Below are positions 1 to 6,565 of a stretch of 8,863 nt of DNA, piece by piece. Position 1 is the stretch's first letter. Each line of letters opens with the position of its first letter. A program made the position numbers and the translations under genes. The notes beneath the pieces are model-generated. The model worked only from the letters and a program-made list of their open reading frames with translations. It made no database searches and was not told where the DNA came from. Source of the DNA: Bacillota bacterium (lineage in GTDB: Bacteria; Bacillota_A; Clostridia; Lutisporales; Lutisporaceae). The stretch lies in assembly GCA_022706865.1 (NCBI GenBank), contig JAKJBT010000069.1:1-8863 (forward strand). Direction: 5' to 3'.

Positions 1-1343
1 GTTGCATATGCCTCTTCGTCTCCAAGCTCCTTGTCATTTGCCTGCTGCTCGAACCTCTCCTTCTGGTCAATGGGGTCGTTAAGCTCGGAATAAGCATTGG
101 CAATTTCTCTGGCATATATGAATGCTTCAAACCTCTCTGTCATTGTAGGATCATCATTTTTCTTCTTTGTAAGAGGTGATATTTCAACCGGATAATCCAA
201 TATGAAAGTTGGCTGAATAAGATGCTCTTCAACGTATGCTTCAAAAACCGCATTCAATATATCGCCCTTGGTGCAGTCCTTAAGCTTCTTCTTAAGTTCA
301 TCCAGCACCTTAAGCTTCTTTGCCACTTCTCTTGCTTCTTCATCAGACTTTATTTCATTAAAGTCAACCCCTGAATACTTCTTAACAGCTTCCACCATGG
401 TCATTCTGTTCCATGGGGGCGTCAAATCCAATTCGGTTCCCTGATAGTTGATCTTTGTTGTTCCGAGGACCTTTTCCGCACAATATGCTATAAGATTCTC
501 GGTAAGTTCCATCATATCATTATAGTCCGCATAGGCCTGGTAAAGCTCAATCATTGTAAACTCCGGATTGTGTCTTACGTCAATACCCTCATTTCTGAAA
601 TCCTTGCCCATTTCATATACTCTCTCAAAGCCTCCGACTATCAGTCTCTTCAAATAAAGCTCGGTGGCAATTCTGAGATATAAATCTATATCCAATGCAT
701 TGCTGTGTGTGATAAAAGGTCTTGCGGCAGCTCCGCTCGCAATTGTAGCCAGTATTGGGGTATCAACTTCGATATAATCCCTTGCATCCAGGAATTCTCG
801 TATAGCCTTTATTATCTCGGTCCTCTTATAGAATGTTTCTCTTACATCCTCATTCACAATCAGATCCACATATCTCTGCCTATATCTGATTTCAGTATCT
901 TTAAGCCCGTGCCATTTCTCCGGTAACGGCTGCAGCGACTTGCACAGCAAGATTACCTGCTTTGCATGCACTGATATCTCGCCTCTTTTGGTTCTGAATA
1001 CAAAACCCTTTATACCAACAATATCACCTATATCATAGGACTTGAAAATCTTATATTCCTCTTCACCCAGTTCATCCTGCTTTATGTATACCTGAATTTT
1101 CCCGTATCTGTCCTGTATATCACAAAATGATGCCTTTCCCATATCCCTGAAGGACATTATCCTTCCGGCTATGGAAACATCCTTTCCTTCCATTTCTTCG
1201 AAATTGCCTTTGATATCTTTAGAGTGATGGGTCTGATCATACTTCAATATTTCAAAGGGATTACGCCCCATTGCCTTCAGCTGTTCAAGCTTTTCCCTTC
1301 TAATCTTCAGTATCTCATTGAGATTCATTTCATCATTAGCCAT
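1..1343 (-). CDS. lysS: Lysyl-tRNA synthetase, class II (3' end missing at the left edge)
   Basis: Charges tRNA-Lys with lysine using ATP in the cytosol. The minus-strand frame from ATG at 1343 stays open to the edge and gives 447 complete codons. Residues about 55-135 form the N-terminal OB-fold anticodon-binding domain. The class II catalytic core follows, with [10 protein letters not shown] (about 204-213), [14 protein letters not shown] (about 221-234), motif 2 as FRNEGID (249-255), [12 protein letters not shown] (257-268) and YPVEISPL (384-391). Family members are usually about 490-505 residues, so roughly 50 residues including motif 3 lie outside the window. One small deviation is S203 where a glycine is common (SGAAARPF). 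The start is supported by a GGGGGAG ribosome binding site about 5 nt upstream. greA ends only 11 bp upstream, so the two genes are very likely cotranscribed from the promoter at 2054-2082. Confidence 0.97.
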   Translation of the reverse strand, partial: MANDEMNLNEILKIRREKLEQLKAMGRNPFEILKYDQTHHSKDIKGNFEEMEGKDVSIAGRIMSFRDMGKASFCDIQDRYGKIQVYIKQDELGEEEYKIFKSYDIGDIVGIKGFVFRTKRGEISVHAKQVILLCKSLQPLPEKWHGLKDTEIRYRQRYVDLIVNEDVRETFYKRTEIIKAIREFLDARDYIEVDTPILATIASGAAARPFITHSNALDIDLYLRIATELYLKRLIVGGFERVYEMGKDFRNEGIDVRHNPEFTMIELYQAYADYNDMMELTENLIAYCAEKVLGTTKINYQGTELDLTPPWNRMTMVEAVKKYSGVDFNEIKSDEEAREVAKKLKVLDELKKKLKDCTKGDILNAVFEAYVEEHLIQPTFILDYPVEISPLTKKKNDDPTMTERFEAFIYAREIANAYSELNDPIDQKERFEQQANDKELGDEEAYA

Positions 1344-1354
1344 GCTTACTCCCC

Positions 1355-1828
1355 CTATTTTTTTATGTTTAGTATTTCGTATTTGATTACTCCGTCAGGT
1401 ACAACAATATCGACAATATCGCCGATAGTCTTGCCTATCAAAGCCTTGCCCACGGGAGATTCGTTTGAGATCTTGAGATTAATGGGATCCGCCTCAGCTG
1501 AGCCCCCAATCAAGTATTCAACCTCATCGCCCAGCTCAACATCTCTCAGAGTTACCCTGCAGCCTACACTTACAATATCAGTCTGAATGTCCTCATCATC
1601 TATTACTTTGGCAGTTTTAAGGATGTTTTCTATCTGTACAATTCTTCCTTCTACAAATGCCTGTTCATTTTTGGCTTCATCATATTCCGAATTCTCGGTT
1701 ATGTCTCCAAAAGCCAATGCCTGCTTTATTCTAAGTGCAATCTCGGCTCTTTTCTTGCTCTTTAAAAAATCCAATTCATCCTCAAGCTTAGCCAGACCTT
1801 CTATTGTTAGTATATTTTGTTTACCCAC
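1355..1828 (-). CDS. greA: Transcription elongation factor GreA
   Basis: GreA enters the RNA polymerase secondary channel and stimulates cleavage of backtracked transcripts. The 157-residue product matches the usual length of about 158. Residues 1-75 form the N-terminal coiled coil, with the tip motif [16 protein letters not shown] (41-56). D42 and E45 align with the Mg2+-coordinating D41 and E44 of E. coli GreA. The C-terminal FKBP-like domain follows and contains [14 protein letters not shown]. The start codon is GTG (1828-1826), preceded by GGGAGGCAGGAGACA, which places a strong GGAGG 9 nt upstream. The stop TAG lies in the sequence that also carries the lysS ribosome binding site. It is first in a greA-lysS unit and has a long leader (see 1829-2047). 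Confidence 0.97.
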   Translation of the reverse strand: MGKQNILTIEGLAKLEDELDFLKSKKRAEIALRIKQALAFGDITENSEYDEAKNEQAFVEGRIVQIENILKTAKVIDDEDIQTDIVSVGCRVTLRDVELGDEVEYLIGGSAEADPINLKISNESPVGKALIGKTIGDIVDIVVPDGVIKYEILNIKK

Positions 1829-2047
1829 TGTCTCCTGCCTCCCGTTTTATAAAAATTACTTATACAGATAAAATCTGGCTTGTTCCCCAGCCAGTACAAT
1901 GAAACCCTTATAATATTTTTATTTAAGATAATATGTACCTAAATAATTTTTTTATGCTGTACAGGTATTTCCATAATAATAAATCTTTCACTTAATCATA
2001 TTATCAGCTGTCAAAAACTCCTTATATACAGCATTCTTTTTCTTTAT
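1829..2047 (-). promoter_or_regulatory. Long 5' leader of greA-lysS with possible RNA structure
   Basis: The predicted transcript starts near 2047, so about 220 nt precede the greA GTG. In RNA sense, AUGCUGUAUA (2034-2025) can pair over ten positions with UGUACAGCAU (1963-1954), including one G-U pair, and a run of seven A follows. The 3' arm region can instead pair locally: UACCU (1967-1963) with AGGUA (1940-1936), or UGUAC with GUACA. Further down, CUGGCU (1880-1875 complement region) and AGCCAG form a 6-bp hairpin with an 8-nt loop (1875-1894), followed by AUUUUAUCU. I recognise no known riboswitch and no T-box AGGGUGG-type motif. It could be an attenuator-like leader or simply AT-rich sequence with chance pairings. 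Confidence 0.4.
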
Positions 2048-2053
2048 TTGTCT

Positions 2054-2082
2054 ATTATAATGTAGTGCTTTCCTTATGTCAA
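2054..2082 (-). promoter_or_regulatory. Consensus sigma-A promoter for greA-lysS
   Basis: On the minus strand the sequence reads TTGACA (2082-2077), a 17-nt spacer, then TATAAT (2059-2054). Both hexamers match the consensus perfectly at optimal spacing. Transcription should start near 2047. A 6-bp inverted repeat, TTAGTG-AAAGG-CACTAA (2086-2102), ends a few bases upstream of the -35 and could be an operator or chance. The promoter decouples greA-lysS from the cassette upstream. Confidence 0.85.
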
Positions 2083-2102
2083 GTATTAGTGAAAGGCACT
2101 AA

Positions 2103-2183
2103 AATAAGCAAAGAGGTGCATGCTCTGACTGATATTTTTATTAAAAACTATGTGGGATTAGTAATTTGTTATATTAATAAGCA
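2103..2183. other. Gap between the hypothetical gene and the greA promoter; no terminator seen
   Basis: This AT-rich gap follows the TAG of the gene at 2184. I found no GC-rich hairpin with a U-tract. AGAG/CUCU and UUUUUA/UAAAAA-type pairings are short or made only of A-U pairs. Together with 1829-2102 it completes the 355-bp stretch without a gene, which otherwise holds the greA leader and promoter. Some readthrough from the upstream cassette into greA is therefore possible. Confidence 0.4.
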
Positions 2184-3026
2184 CTAGCTGCGAGACAATA
2201 AAATGTATGGAAATCTCCTTATAAAATCTATAATATTCCTTTCCCTGTAAAAATGCCTCAATATTCCAAGCAGTTCATCATTATAATAAATAATGCTGTT
2301 GTCTTCAGTCACTCCTTCCAGGCTTTCATACCATAACAGCACCCTTTCTATTTTTTCAAAATCCCCTGATACAGTATTTTCGCCAATTAATATTTTACCT
2401 TGTAGCCTCTGTTTATATGATTCGAGTTCTACACTGTCATCTGCTGCAATAATATCACACTGAGAAATCGCTCTGCCCAGGTCTTTGGTAAATACTGCAG
2501 ATATTCCTCTCTCCAACATTAGCTTTTCAAAAATTGTTTTCTTAATGCTATTGCTCATTCTGTCATGTTCATAAACAAAAACCCCTGTCGCTTCCTCCAG
2601 CATTGTGCTTATATATTCATAGCTGTAAGACTTCCCGATAAAGCACATGTTTCTATTCAGAAGGTTTGAGTTTCTTACAAGAGAAAGCTTAATAAGGGCA
2701 GCCAGGCCTTTTATCCCCTTAATTTCGTCAAGATCTCCCCTTTCTATTCTGTTCTCCATATGTTCAAGGCCGCTTCCCGAATAATACTCAGTATTCCTTC
2801 CTATGAAGAAACTGATGTTATTCTCAATGCATAAGCGGTAAAGGGATTTTCCCACCCTCCTGTTATCTAAGGGGTACTTCATTACAGGGCATTCAATAAT
2901 GTACACCCTGACGCTGTCTTTCTCATTATTTATATCAATAATTCGGTTTACCAGGGGTATCGCAAAAAACTTCAATATTTTCGGAAGAGTGCTTTTTCTA
3001 AAAACAATTATTGCCGCATTATTCAT
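2184..3026 (-). CDS. Hypothetical protein with a Rossmann-like segment, third gene of the HTH/quinate-dehydrogenase-like cassette
   Basis: I do not recognise this 280-residue protein. It starts MNNAAIIVFRKSTL and shows no signal peptide or clear membrane helix, so it is probably cytosolic. Residues about 126-155 (NMCFIGKSYSYEYISTM to VFVYEHD) and about 175-220 (GISAVFTKDLGRAISQCDII, then GKILIGENTV) read as alternating beta strands and helices of a Rossmann-like fold. This resembles the NAD(P)-binding half of shikimate/quinate-type dehydrogenases, but no canonical GxGxxG loop is present. The C-terminus (about 245-280) is rich in Arg and aromatic residues. The ATG at 3026 is supported by GGAGGGAATGCA, with GGAGG 7 nt upstream. 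It lies 51 bp after the preceding gene, with an AT-rich stem-loop between them. Expression with that gene is likely, and a catalytic function is unproven. Confidence 0.75.
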   Translation of the reverse strand: MNNAAIIVFRKSTLPKILKFFAIPLVNRIIDINNEKDSVRVYIIECPVMKYPLDNRRVGKSLYRLCIENNISFFIGRNTEYYSGSGLEHMENRIERGDLDEIKGIKGLAALIKLSLVRNSNLLNRNMCFIGKSYSYEYISTMLEEATGVFVYEHDRMSNSIKKTIFEKLMLERGISAVFTKDLGRAISQCDIIAADDSVELESYKQRLQGKILIGENTVSGDFEKIERVLLWYESLEGVTEDNSIIYYNDELLGILRHFYRERNIIDFIRRFPYILLSRS

Positions 3027-3054
3027 TGCATTCCCTCCGAATATATTGAAAATT

Positions 3055-3074
3055 GTTAATATAATAATATTAAC
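3055..3074 (-). repeat. Perfect 8-bp AT-rich inverted repeat between two cassette genes
   Basis: GTTAATAT and ATATTAAC flank a 4-nt AATA loop. In the minus-strand transcript the hairpin begins 3 nt after the stop codon of the gene ending at 3078 and is followed by AAUUUUCAAU. The stem is mostly A-U, so it would be a weak terminator or processing/stability element rather than a strong stop. It may reduce expression of the third gene. Confidence 0.45.
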
Positions 3075-3077
3075 TGC

Positions 3078-4019
3078 CTATCGGATATATTCTTCCTTTA
3101 ACAATTCTCCATCTTCAAATTGTTCCACCCTTGGTCTGAAGTCTATCTCCTTCAGCATGCCCAGGTAATCCTCACCGGTTATATCATCAATGCTTTTGCC
3201 TATCAAAGCCACCAGTACCGCCTCAATGACATTGGTGCCAAAGGATCGACCCCCCAGATTCGGCGTTGATGTAACCAAGGTACGTATTCCGCATTTTTTA
3301 AGCCACTCTACGTCTTCATTGGTGACGGTATTAGTAACAACCATTTTCCCCTGCATCCCACCGGGCATATACTGCCTTATATAGTGGAAATCCCCTGCAA
3401 TTATATCAGCTTCATAAAAAAACCTGTCTATTTTGCCCACCCTGCTGGTTCCTTTATTCTGCTCCTTCCCGGTAGGGTACAGCATTTCAAATGGAAGGCG
3501 GCAGGCAACCGGTGCAATGATACTTGCTATTCTGTCCAGCATCTTCAGGGATTTTATCGGTATATTTATGCCCAGGGCAACCATAAGATCTCCAAGCACA
3601 AGCTCACAGCCCAGGTTTTGAAAGCCCTCAGCCATGCCGTACCTGTCAATGGCAGGCATGATAAATACGCTCTTCCCCGTGATATCCTCCACATTGTCGT
3701 TAATAAAGCCCGGTACATTCTTCTCAAGAGACATTTTAAGGCCGGAGCCGTCAACCATTGGCGTGATCCTCGCGGCTTCCAGTATTGGAACTGCATCCTT
3801 TATCCTATAACGGGCCTTCCCGGCACTAAGGTAAACATCGATTCCTCCCATTCCAAAGGCATCGACCTTTCCATCCAGCTCGCGTATAAGCTTGATTGCC
3901 ATCTGAATGTCCCCATCAGTGCCTATCCTTTCAACAATGATCTCTTCATTGTTGATATTCATGGACACTTTGTGGTTTCTTCTGGATGAACCTATGCTGA
4001 TACTCACTATGTGTTTCAT
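3078..4019 (-). CDS. 'Quinate 5-dehydrogenase'-type family protein of unproven activity
   Basis: The 313-residue cytosolic protein resembles a family I recall from Clostridia and other bacteria under the name quinate 5-dehydrogenase. I know of no experimental support for that name. Visible conserved blocks are VSISIGSSRRNHKV (about 5-18), ERIGTDGDIQMAIKLIRELDGKVDAFGMGGIDVYL (about 30-64, written here only to locate the block), ITPMVDGSGLK (about 85-95), GCELVLGDLMVALG (about 137-150) and TSTPNLGGRSFGTNVIEA (about 251-268). There is no obvious GxGxxG nucleotide loop, and the sequence does not look like AroE. The gene starts 7 bp after the HTH gene ends, with AGGA 10 nt before the ATG, so the two are almost certainly cotranscribed and probably translationally linked. 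The family call is moderately sure; the enzymatic reaction is not. Confidence 0.8.
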   Translation of the reverse strand: MKHIVSISIGSSRRNHKVSMNINNEEIIVERIGTDGDIQMAIKLIRELDGKVDAFGMGGIDVYLSAGKARYRIKDAVPILEAARITPMVDGSGLKMSLEKNVPGFINDNVEDITGKSVFIMPAIDRYGMAEGFQNLGCELVLGDLMVALGINIPIKSLKMLDRIASIIAPVACRLPFEMLYPTGKEQNKGTSRVGKIDRFFYEADIIAGDFHYIRQYMPGGMQGKMVVTNTVTNEDVEWLKKCGIRTLVTSTPNLGGRSFGTNVIEAVLVALIGKSIDDITGEDYLGMLKEIDFRPRVEQFEDGELLKEEYIR

Positions 4020-4026
4020 ACCATAT

Positions 4027-4551
4027 CTATCCTTTCAATGTTTTTAATATATCTGTTAAATTATCCAGGTTCACATTGACGTCTTTTTTTATCGGCGATT
4101 TTCCTATATCTATCTCTATGACCTTGTTATCCAGCAAATCTCTGGCTAATCTGTTCCTATAATCGGAAGCCATGACAATTACAGTATCAAAGCTTCTGAG
4201 CTTATTGACAAGCTCAATTATCCTGTTGGTCAGCTGTGCTCCGCTGCAGTTATTTACATAATCCGTTCTTTCAGCTTCAGACATGAGAAAGAAGTATTCA
4301 ACTCCAAAGGCCCTCAGTACATTTTCCACCTCTGTCTTGTTTTTTATAGGAAAACCTATCGCCGCTATACTTTGACCCTTTCTTATCTCCCCCAAGCCTT
4401 CAAGCCGTGATATAAAAGTGCGCTCCACCCCCAGCTTATCGGCTGCCTCCTGCTGTGACATTCCAAGCATGCGGTACTGAAGAATCTCATTTATTTTGTT
4501 GTTAATTCTGGGAATGCTTATTACCTTTTCCCCTATCCTTACAAGATCCAT
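4027..4551 (-). CDS. Cro/CI-type helix-turn-helix transcriptional regulator with an unknown C-terminal domain
   Basis: This 174-residue protein has an N-terminal helix-turn-helix: INEILQYRMLGMSQQEAADK then LGVERTFISRLEGLGE (about 19-55), with QQEAADK as the first helix and ERTFISRLE as the likely recognition helix. The remainder (IAAIGFPIKNKTEVENVL at about 62-79, FDTVIVMASDYRNRLARDLL at about 120-139) alternates strands and helices and may sense a ligand. I cannot assign it to a known effector domain. Its ATG at 4551 has GAGGTG about 5 nt upstream. A predicted promoter overlapping a palindromic operator-like site lies just upstream, which suggests autoregulation. It leads the cassette and is separated from the next gene by only 7 bp. 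It could instead regulate dusB or unlinked targets. Confidence 0.85.
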   Translation of the reverse strand: MDLVRIGEKVISIPRINNKINEILQYRMLGMSQQEAADKLGVERTFISRLEGLGEIRKGQSIAAIGFPIKNKTEVENVLRAFGVEYFFLMSEAERTDYVNNCSGAQLTNRIIELVNKLRSFDTVIVMASDYRNRLARDLLDNKVIEIDIGKSPIKKDVNVNLDNLTDILKTLKG

Positions 4552-4580
4552 AGCAACACCTCAAATACACTTTTTTATTT

Positions 4581-4602
4581 TTGTGCACCATATTGTGTAC
4601 AA
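4581..4602. promoter_or_regulatory. 22-bp operator-like palindrome at the predicted start site of the HTH gene
   Basis: The two halves are TTGTGCACCAT and ATTGTGTACAA. The second half reads TTGTACACAAT on the opposite strand, so 9 of 11 positions are symmetric. The site covers the predicted start of transcription (about 4600) and lies about 30 bp before the HTH start codon. A repressor bound here would block its own gene. A further copy of the core CCATATTGTG (4588-4597) recurs inverted at 4631-4640 over the -35. The regulator is not proven but the adjacent HTH protein is the obvious candidate. Confidence 0.6.
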
Positions 4603-4640
4603 TTTTATTTTAGTACTTATATATTTTATTCACAATATGG
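4588..4640. repeat. Perfect 10-bp inverted repeat flanking the HTH promoter
   Basis: CCATATTGTG at 4588-4597 and CACAATATGG at 4631-4640 are exact reverse complements, centred 43 bp apart. That is about four helical turns, which would put both sites on the same face of the DNA. The left copy is part of the 22-bp palindrome, so the promoter carries two or three related half-sites. Paired binding or looping is an inference. Confidence 0.7.
4607..4635 (-). promoter_or_regulatory. Predicted sigma-A promoter of the HTH cassette
   Basis: On the minus strand, TTGTGA (4635-4630, 4 of 6 matches) is followed by a 17-nt spacer and TAAAAT (4612-4607, 5 of 6). Transcription would start near 4600, giving a leader of about 50 nt. 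The -35 lies inside the inverted copy CACAATATGG (4631-4640), so bound regulator could cover both the -35 and the start site. Confidence 0.6.
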
Positions 4641-4656
4641 AAATTTATCCGCAAAT

Positions 4657-4690
4657 GTGAAAAGGAAGTGCCGCGGCACTCCCTTTTCAC
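4657..4690 (-). terminator. Long near-perfect palindrome after dusB, terminator-like but without a U-tract
   Basis: Two 16-base arms (4657-4672 and 4675-4690) flank a 2-base centre. On the minus strand the arms read GUGAAAAGGGAGUGCC and GGCACUUCCUUUUCAC, so all 16 positions can pair, one as G-U. The core is CCGCGG. It begins at the last base of the dusB stop codon, exactly where a terminator belongs. However, the downstream bases are AUUUGCGGAUAAAUUU rather than a run of U. It may act as a 3' stabiliser or a pausing hairpin, or as a protein-binding or repeated genomic element. It separates dusB from the HTH cassette. Confidence 0.6.
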
Positions 4691-5685
4691 TAAGATGATA
4701 TATGCTTTTGTAAATAATCCAAATACTGAAATAATATATCCTTCACCTGACTGCAGGTGGTCAGCTTGAATATTTCCGCTTTTACCTTTGAGGAACCCGG
4801 CATGCCCTTAAGATACCAGGCTGTATGCTTTCGCATCTCCTTTATTCCTGTTGCTTCTCCCTTAAGCTCCGTTACCATGTCCATATGCTCTATGACTGTC
4901 ATAATCCTTTCCTCAAAGTCAGGCTCCGGCAGCAGGCAGCCGGTGTTCAAAAATTCTATCGTTCTCTTGAATATCCATGGGTTCCCTTGGGCGCCCCTTC
5001 CAATCATTACTGCGTCACAACCTGTTTCTTCAAGCATTCTTCCGGCATCCTGGGGTGTAATTACATCACCGTTTCCGATTACAGGTATATCAATGGCATC
5101 TTTGACCTGTTTTATTATATTCCAGTCGGCAGTGCCGCTGTAGAACTGTTCTCTTGTCCTGCCATGGACAGTTACCGCTGCAGCACCTTCCAGAGCGGCA
5201 ATGGATGCTATTTCTACTGCATTGACAGATTCCTCATCCCATCCCTTCCTGATCTTTATGGTGACCGGAACCATAACTTCCGCAACCGTGCTTCTTACTA
5301 TTTCTCTTATGCGCTCCGGATTTTTCATGAGCGCACTTCCGTCACCATTTTTTACTATCTTAGGTGTGGGACATCCCATATTTATGTCTACTATTGCTGC
5401 TCCGCCGGCTTCTGCCCGTCTTGCGGCCTCTGCCACTATATCCGGCTCACTTCCGAAAACCTGTACTGCTGCAGGCCTCTCTTCCTCTGCTATCTCCAAC
5501 AGTACTGCTGTATTGTCACTTTTATAATGCAGCCCCTTGGCGCTGACCATTTCCGTATAAGTAAGGCCGCAATCCTGCCTCTTACACAATATCCTGAAGG
5601 CCATATCGGTAACTCCTGCCATAGGAGCTAAAAAAACATTATTCCTTAGCTTTACATTCCCTATCTGCATAACGCCCACTATCAT
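4690..5685 (-). CDS. dusB: tRNA-dihydrouridine synthase, DusB family
   Basis: This FMN-dependent enzyme uses NAD(P)H to reduce uridines in the tRNA D-loop to dihydrouridine. The 331-residue product has the TIM-barrel markers in order: [10 protein letters not shown] (18-27), NMGCPTPK (102-109) with catalytic Cys105, TIKIRKGWD (142-150) with K144, VTVHGR (171-176), PVIGNGDV (201-208) and the phosphate-binding [12 protein letters not shown] (228-239). The C-terminal helical domain contains [15 protein letters not shown]. The ATG at 5685 overlaps the coaX stop in ATGA, which suggests translational coupling. Family members usually begin near [12 protein letters not shown], so Met6 (5670) is a credible alternative start, and neither start has an ideally spaced ribosome binding site. 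It is transcribed with coaX. Confidence 0.96.
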   Translation of the reverse strand: MIVGVMQIGNVKLRNNVFLAPMAGVTDMAFRILCKRQDCGLTYTEMVSAKGLHYKSDNTAVLLEIAEEERPAAVQVFGSEPDIVAEAARRAEAGGAAIVDINMGCPTPKIVKNGDGSALMKNPERIREIVRSTVAEVMVPVTIKIRKGWDEESVNAVEIASIAALEGAAAVTVHGRTREQFYSGTADWNIIKQVKDAIDIPVIGNGDVITPQDAGRMLEETGCDAVMIGRGAQGNPWIFKRTIEFLNTGCLLPEPDFEERIMTVIEHMDMVTELKGEATGIKEMRKHTAWYLKGMPGSSKVKAEIFKLTTCSQVKDILFQYLDYLQKHISS

Positions 5686-6452
5686 TCCCTGTTTCTATCA
5701 TATATTATTCTCAAACCCTCAAGAGTAAGCAGGCCATTCACTATTTCAATGGTTTCAGATTCAGAAGCTATCAGCTTCGAAAGGCCTCCGGTGGCTATTA
5801 CTTTTGTATTCGTGTCCCCAAGCTCCTTTTTCATGCGCCTTACAATATAATCCACCTGTCCTACATATCCGTATATTACCCCTGACTGTATGCTGTTTAT
5901 TGTGTTCTTGCATATTACTGTACTGGGCTTTGCAAGCTCAACCCTGGGCAGCTTGGCAGTCCTTTCAAAAAGTGCATCCATAGATATCCTGATGCCGGGA
6001 GATATTGCACCTCCAAGATATTCTCCGTTTTTTGACACTGCACAAAATGTGGTCGCTGTACCAAAGTCAACAATTACAAGAGGTCCGCCATAGAGCTCGT
6101 ATGCGGCAACGGCATTCACTATTCTGTCTGTCCCTACTTCCTTGGGATTATCATATTTTACGTTCATGCCTGTCTTAACGCCAGGCCCCACAATCAGCGG
6201 CTCCCTGTTAAAATATTTCTTTGTCATGTGTTCAAGGGTGTACATGATAGGAGGTACAACAGAGCATATCACCACTGCCTCAATATCAGAAAATTTGTAT
6301 CCCTGGAGCTCGAACAACTGGTTTATTATCATTCCGTATTCATCAGAGGTCTTTTCCGCATCGGTTTTCACCCTCCAAAAGTTGGCAAGCTTCTTGCCGG
6401 AATAGATCCCTAGTACAATATTTGTATTTCCAACATCTATAACGAGTATCAT
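5682..6452 (-). CDS. coaX: Type III pantothenate kinase
   Basis: CoaX carries out the first step of CoA synthesis, ATP-dependent phosphorylation of pantothenate. Type III enzymes are known to need a monovalent cation and to escape CoA feedback inhibition. The 256-residue protein matches family length. ASKHA-fold motifs are DVGNTN (6-11, ATP phosphate loop with D6), NPKEVGTDR (102-110, with D109 as likely catalytic base), DFGTATT (129-135), GGAISPGI (147-154) and ATGGLSKL (220-227). The ATG at 6452 has a strong GGGAGG 6 nt upstream. It is the first gene of a coaX-dusB unit, overlapping dusB by 4 bp, with its own predicted promoter at 6523-6551. Confidence 0.97.
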   Translation of the reverse strand: MILVIDVGNTNIVLGIYSGKKLANFWRVKTDAEKTSDEYGMIINQLFELQGYKFSDIEAVVICSVVPPIMYTLEHMTKKYFNREPLIVGPGVKTGMNVKYDNPKEVGTDRIVNAVAAYELYGGPLVIVDFGTATTFCAVSKNGEYLGGAISPGIRISMDALFERTAKLPRVELAKPSTVICKNTINSIQSGVIYGYVGQVDYIVRRMKKELGDTNTKVIATGGLSKLIASESETIEIVNGLLTLEGLRIIYDRNRE

Positions 6453-6522
6453 ATAAATCCTCCCATATATTGTTTATTATCTTAAGCAAAAGCACTAAAC
6501 ATATTCACGATATACAGCATTA

Positions 6523-6551
6523 ATTTTAGCACCACACCAATTTTTTTTCAA
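6523..6551 (-). promoter_or_regulatory. Predicted sigma-A promoter of coaX-dusB
   Basis: On the minus strand, TTGAAA (6551-6546, 5 of 6) is followed by a 17-nt spacer and TAAAAT (6528-6523, 5 of 6). The start site would be near 6516, about 64 nt before the coaX ATG. The element sits in the 113-bp gap after birA, where no terminator hairpin is visible, so coaX may also receive readthrough from birA. Confidence 0.6.
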
Positions 6552-6565
6552 TAAATGCATACATT

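Noticed and set aside
1990..2025. Short leader peptide in the greA leader after AAGGAG (for example a UUG or AUG start ending in ...MIK)
   Set aside because: The UUG is only about 3 nt from the ribosome binding site and the AUG is too far away; the reading frames are only 4-9 codons and carry no telling codon run.
1829..2047. T-box or lysine riboswitch controlling greA-lysS
   Set aside because: No T-box AGGGUGG-type bulge sequence, specifier stem or lysine aptamer core was seen, and the first gene is greA rather than lysS.
3384..3989. 201-codon open frame on the plus strand starting with GTG
   Set aside because: It is antisense to the quinate-dehydrogenase-like gene, has no ribosome binding site, and resembles no family; it is a shadow frame.
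4825..5631. 268-codon open frame on the plus strand
   Set aside because: It is antisense to dusB, whose motifs are unmistakable. The translation is rich in Cys and Tyr with no recognisable domain and has no convincing ribosome binding site.
2025..6522. 12-mer ATATACAGCATT present in both the greA leader (near 2024-2035) and the coaX leader (near 6511-6522)
   Set aside because: Two short AT-rich matches in 8.9 kb are compatible with chance; flanking sequence does not extend the match, and in the coaX leader there is no partner arm.
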